Source: an uncultured Eubacteriales bacterium (GTDB taxonomy: Bacteria > Bacillota > Clostridia > Oscillospirales > CAG-272). From it: 7,398 bases of DNA. The position numbers and the translations under genes are program-made. Location of the stretch: NCBI GenBank assembly GCA_900321265.1, contig ONVJ01000211.1:1-7398 (forward strand). The letters run 5' to 3'. Within the stretch, counting starts at the first letter, position 1. Each line of letters opens with the position of its first letter. Below, one piece after another: positions 5,913 through 7,398 of this stretch. The notes under the pieces are model-generated. The model had not been told where the DNA came from, ran no database searches, and saw only the letters and a program-made list of their open reading frames with translations.

Positions 5913-5955
5913 ACGCGACAATCGCGTAACGATGAACGCGACAGTCGCGTAACGA
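5913..5955. repeat. Two tandem palindromes, candidate operator
   Basis: ACGCGACAATCGCGT (5913-5927) and ACGCGACAGTCGCGT (5936-5950) differ by one base, and both are followed by AACGA. Each is a perfect 6-bp inverted repeat (ACGCGA/TCGCGT) around CAA or CAG, and the one difference falls in the loop. The copies repeat every 23 bp, about two helical turns. They lie between the start site and the ribosome site of a gene for a double-HTH regulator. Likely roles are tandem binding sites for that regulator or two RNA stem-loops. Confidence 0.8.
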
Positions 5956-5965
5956 CAACTTCCGG

Positions 5966-5972
5966 AAGGAGG
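5966..5972 (+). promoter_or_regulatory. Ribosome binding site that fixes a GTG start
   Basis: AAGGAGG lies 10 nt before the GTG at 5983. The encoded N-terminus (MNTGERIARLRADAGMSQ) is exactly where an XRE domain begins, and no ATG suits it. Confidence 0.85.
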
Positions 5973-5982
5973 AAAAGGATCC

Positions 5983-6444
5983 GTGAATACCGGAGAGAGA
6001 ATAGCCCGGCTGAGGGCGGATGCCGGCATGTCGCAGGAAGCGCTTGCGGACAGCCTGTGCGTTTCGCGCAGCCTCGTCACGAGATGGGAAAACGGCACCC
6101 GCCGCCCCGACAGGCGGAGCGTAGACATGATGGCGTCGATGTTCGGCACAGATCCCGGGAGCATCGCCCCTGACGATCCCCTCGTAAGAGCAGAGCTGTC
6201 AGAATGCCTCGCTTCGGGCGGCCCGGATGTCGGGAGCGCCGAAGCGGTCGCGCTCATGAACGAATTCATGGCAGGCCTCGGAGAGCGGGAGAGAAACATC
6301 TTCCTGCGCAGATATCATTTCTTCGACAGGCCCGCCGAGATCGCTGAGCGGTACGGATTGAGCAAGGGAGCGGTCAGGATCAGCCTGCACCGCTCGAGGA
6401 AGAAGCTGAGGACCTTCCTGGTCTCGGCTTCGGGAAAGGAGTAA
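5983..6444 (+). CDS. XRE HTH fused to sigma-70 region-4-like HTH
   Basis: This is a 153-aa cytoplasmic DNA-binding protein. Residues 4-60 form a classic XRE/HTH_3 domain (IARLRADAGMSQEALADSL, then VSRSLVTRWENGTRRPD). Residues 61-90 are a linker. Residues about 91-146 resemble sigma-70 region 4: GLGERERNIFLRRYHF, then the helix-turn-helix AEIAERYGLSKGAVRISLHRSRKKLRTFL. There is no region 2, so it cannot be a complete sigma factor unless it works with another protein. The start is GTG. The leader carries two tandem palindromes that could be its own operator. A single-pass membrane protein gene begins four bases after the stop, suggesting a partner that holds the regulator at the membrane, like an anti-sigma factor. 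It may instead be a plain repressor or activator with two DNA contacts. Confidence 0.88.
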   Translation: MNTGERIARLRADAGMSQEALADSLCVSRSLVTRWENGTRRPDRRSVDMMASMFGTDPGSIAPDDPLVRAELSECLASGGPDVGSAEAVALMNEFMAGLGERERNIFLRRYHFFDRPAEIAERYGLSKGAVRISLHRSRKKLRTFLVSASGKE

Positions 6445-6448
6445 AGTG

Positions 6449-7398
6449 ATGAGACCAGAAGATCTAGTCGACGCGATATCGAAGGTCGACGAAAAATACA
6501 CAGACGCCGCCGCCGGCGCGTATTACGGCCCGGCGAATCCCGCTGGGCGGGAGTGGAGACGGTCGCTCCTGATCGCCGCGGTGATAATCCTCGGCCTTTG
6601 CGCGGCGATGGCCGGGAGCCTCTTTCTGGCGTCGCGGCTGGGAATTATACCGGACGACGGAGAGGAGAGCGGAACAAATAATAATGAAACCGTCGCGACG
6701 GTAACCGACGCGCCGTCAACCAAAGCTCCTGACGGTATGAAGATCTCCACCGCCGCCGAATTCCTCGCGATGAAGGCAGACGGGACCTACTATCTTGACG
6801 CCGACATCACACTCACCGCTTCATACGAAGCAACTTTTACCGGAACATTTGACGGCAACGGTCACACCGTGACCGTGAGCGGCGTTCCGATGTTCGCCGA
6901 TATCGGCAAATCGGTCATAAAGAACCTGACTATCGACGGTAGTATCGAGAGCGACAGAAGCGTCGGTGCTCTCGCGACCACCTGCTCCGCCAGAATCTTT
7001 GACGATTTCTCCGACTATGCCGTCATCGAGAAGTGCGTAAACAAGGCGAACGTCACGATGACCGTTCCGGATACCGCTGAGAAAGACAGCTGGTGGGGCG
7101 TAGGCGGATTCATCGGCAAGTCCGCAGAGGATTGCGGCGCTATGTTCACCGGATGCGTCAATGAAGGCGCCGTCACCGTAAAATGCAGAAAGGAGGAGTC
7201 CTGCAGATTCTACGCCGGAGGCTTTGCCGGTATCTGCGACACCTTCCTTGCCCGCAACAGCGAGAACAGAGGTGATGTTAAGTTCGACGGCGATTATGAA
7301 TACTGCCTCGGGCAGGATGGCTGCGGGGGATTCGTCGGACGCGTTGCCATGACCGCCGCGTTCAACTTCTGCAACATCGAGTACTGCGTCAACAACGG
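6449..7398 (+). CDS. Single-pass membrane protein, anti-sigma-like head, GLUG-like beta-helix (3' partial)
   Basis: The frame stays open to the window end (316 codons plus two bases). Residues 1-37 form a short charged helix (EDLVDAISKVDEKYTDAA) followed by WRR, then one hydrophobic segment (39-64). The orientation is inside-to-outside by the positive-inside rule. Residues 65-97 are a low-complexity Asp/Glu/Thr linker. From about 98 the fold looks like GLUG-type surface proteins: ISTAAEFLAMKADGTYYLDADI, then FTGTFDGNGHTVTV (130-143), then recurring turns pairing V/GGF.G (219-223, 257-261, 293-297) with C.N or E.NxG segments (196-199, 238-240, 272-275, 313-316). The gene starts four bases after the XRE-region-4 gene, with AAAGGAG (6436-6442) 6 nt before ATG. 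GTG 6446 is a less likely alternative. The similarity of its cytoplasmic head to anti-sigma leaders is from memory and modest. It may sense a cell-surface ligand and control the upstream regulator. Confidence 0.8.
   Translation, partial: MRPEDLVDAISKVDEKYTDAAAGAYYGPANPAGREWRRSLLIAAVIILGLCAAMAGSLFLASRLGIIPDDGEESGTNNNETVATVTDAPSTKAPDGMKISTAAEFLAMKADGTYYLDADITLTASYEATFTGTFDGNGHTVTVSGVPMFADIGKSVIKNLTIDGSIESDRSVGALATTCSARIFDDFSDYAVIEKCVNKANVTMTVPDTAEKDSWWGVGGFIGKSAEDCGAMFTGCVNEGAVTVKCRKEESCRFYAGGFAGICDTFLARNSENRGDVKFDGDYEYCLGQDGCGGFVGRVAMTAAFNFCNIEYCVNN

Noticed and set aside
5932..5952. Six-codon mini-ORF (MNATVA) in the leader of the XRE-region-4 gene
   Set aside because: There is no ribosome site, and it coincides with the second palindrome, so the start and stop are likely by-products of that repeat.
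5850..6173. Forward open frame overlapping the leader and start of the XRE-region-4 gene
   Set aside because: The product is Arg-rich with no motif, and the other frame has clear XRE and region-4 domains with a perfect ribosome site.

Overview
The window is G+C-rich DNA with dense, mostly forward-strand genes. It has strong AAGGAG-type ribosome binding sites, near-consensus sigma-A promoters, and several families typical of Clostridia: a SpoVK/CbbX-like AAA+ protein, a PadR-DUF1700-DUF4097 cassette, and a GLUG-type surface protein. I infer a Clostridia bacterium, possibly Oscillospirales-like. There is no rRNA or marker gene to settle this. No tRNA, rRNA or CRISPR array was seen.

Layout. (1) Bases 1-103 hold no gene but contain alternating inverted copies of an 11-base word and a perfect 17-bp hairpin. 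(2) A consensus promoter (141-169) drives a two-gene unit: a 647-aa AAA+ ATPase with a degenerate N-terminal AAA-like half and an intact C-terminal CbbX/SpoVK-type module, then a 314-aa BadF/BadG or N-acetylglucosamine-kinase-like ATPase. (3) An isolated monocistronic unit (3186-3778) has its own consensus promoter, ribosome binding site and intrinsic terminator. It encodes a 144-aa protein resembling an IS3-type transposase OrfA joined in one frame to the first part of OrfB, with no DDE domain. (4) A PadR promoter (3854-3882) drives padR, a DUF1700 membrane protein and a DUF4097 membrane-anchored beta-helix protein. These are packed with a 4-nt gap and then an ATGA overlap. (5) A further promoter and a leader with two tandem palindromes precede a regulator that fuses an XRE-type HTH to a sigma-70 region-4-like HTH. 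Four bases later comes a single-pass membrane protein with a short cytoplasmic head and a GLUG-like extracellular beta-helix, cut off by the window end.

How they may work together. Units 4 and 5 share a logic: a small DNA-binding regulator is co-transcribed with a membrane protein whose outside part is a predicted beta-solenoid. Each could be an envelope-sensing circuit, and the second looks like a sigma/anti-sigma pair. The AAA+/kinase-like pair is the least explained part of the window. The window's most unusual features are the XRE-region-4 regulator with its palindromic leader, the AAA+/BadF pair, and the orphan OrfA-like gene.
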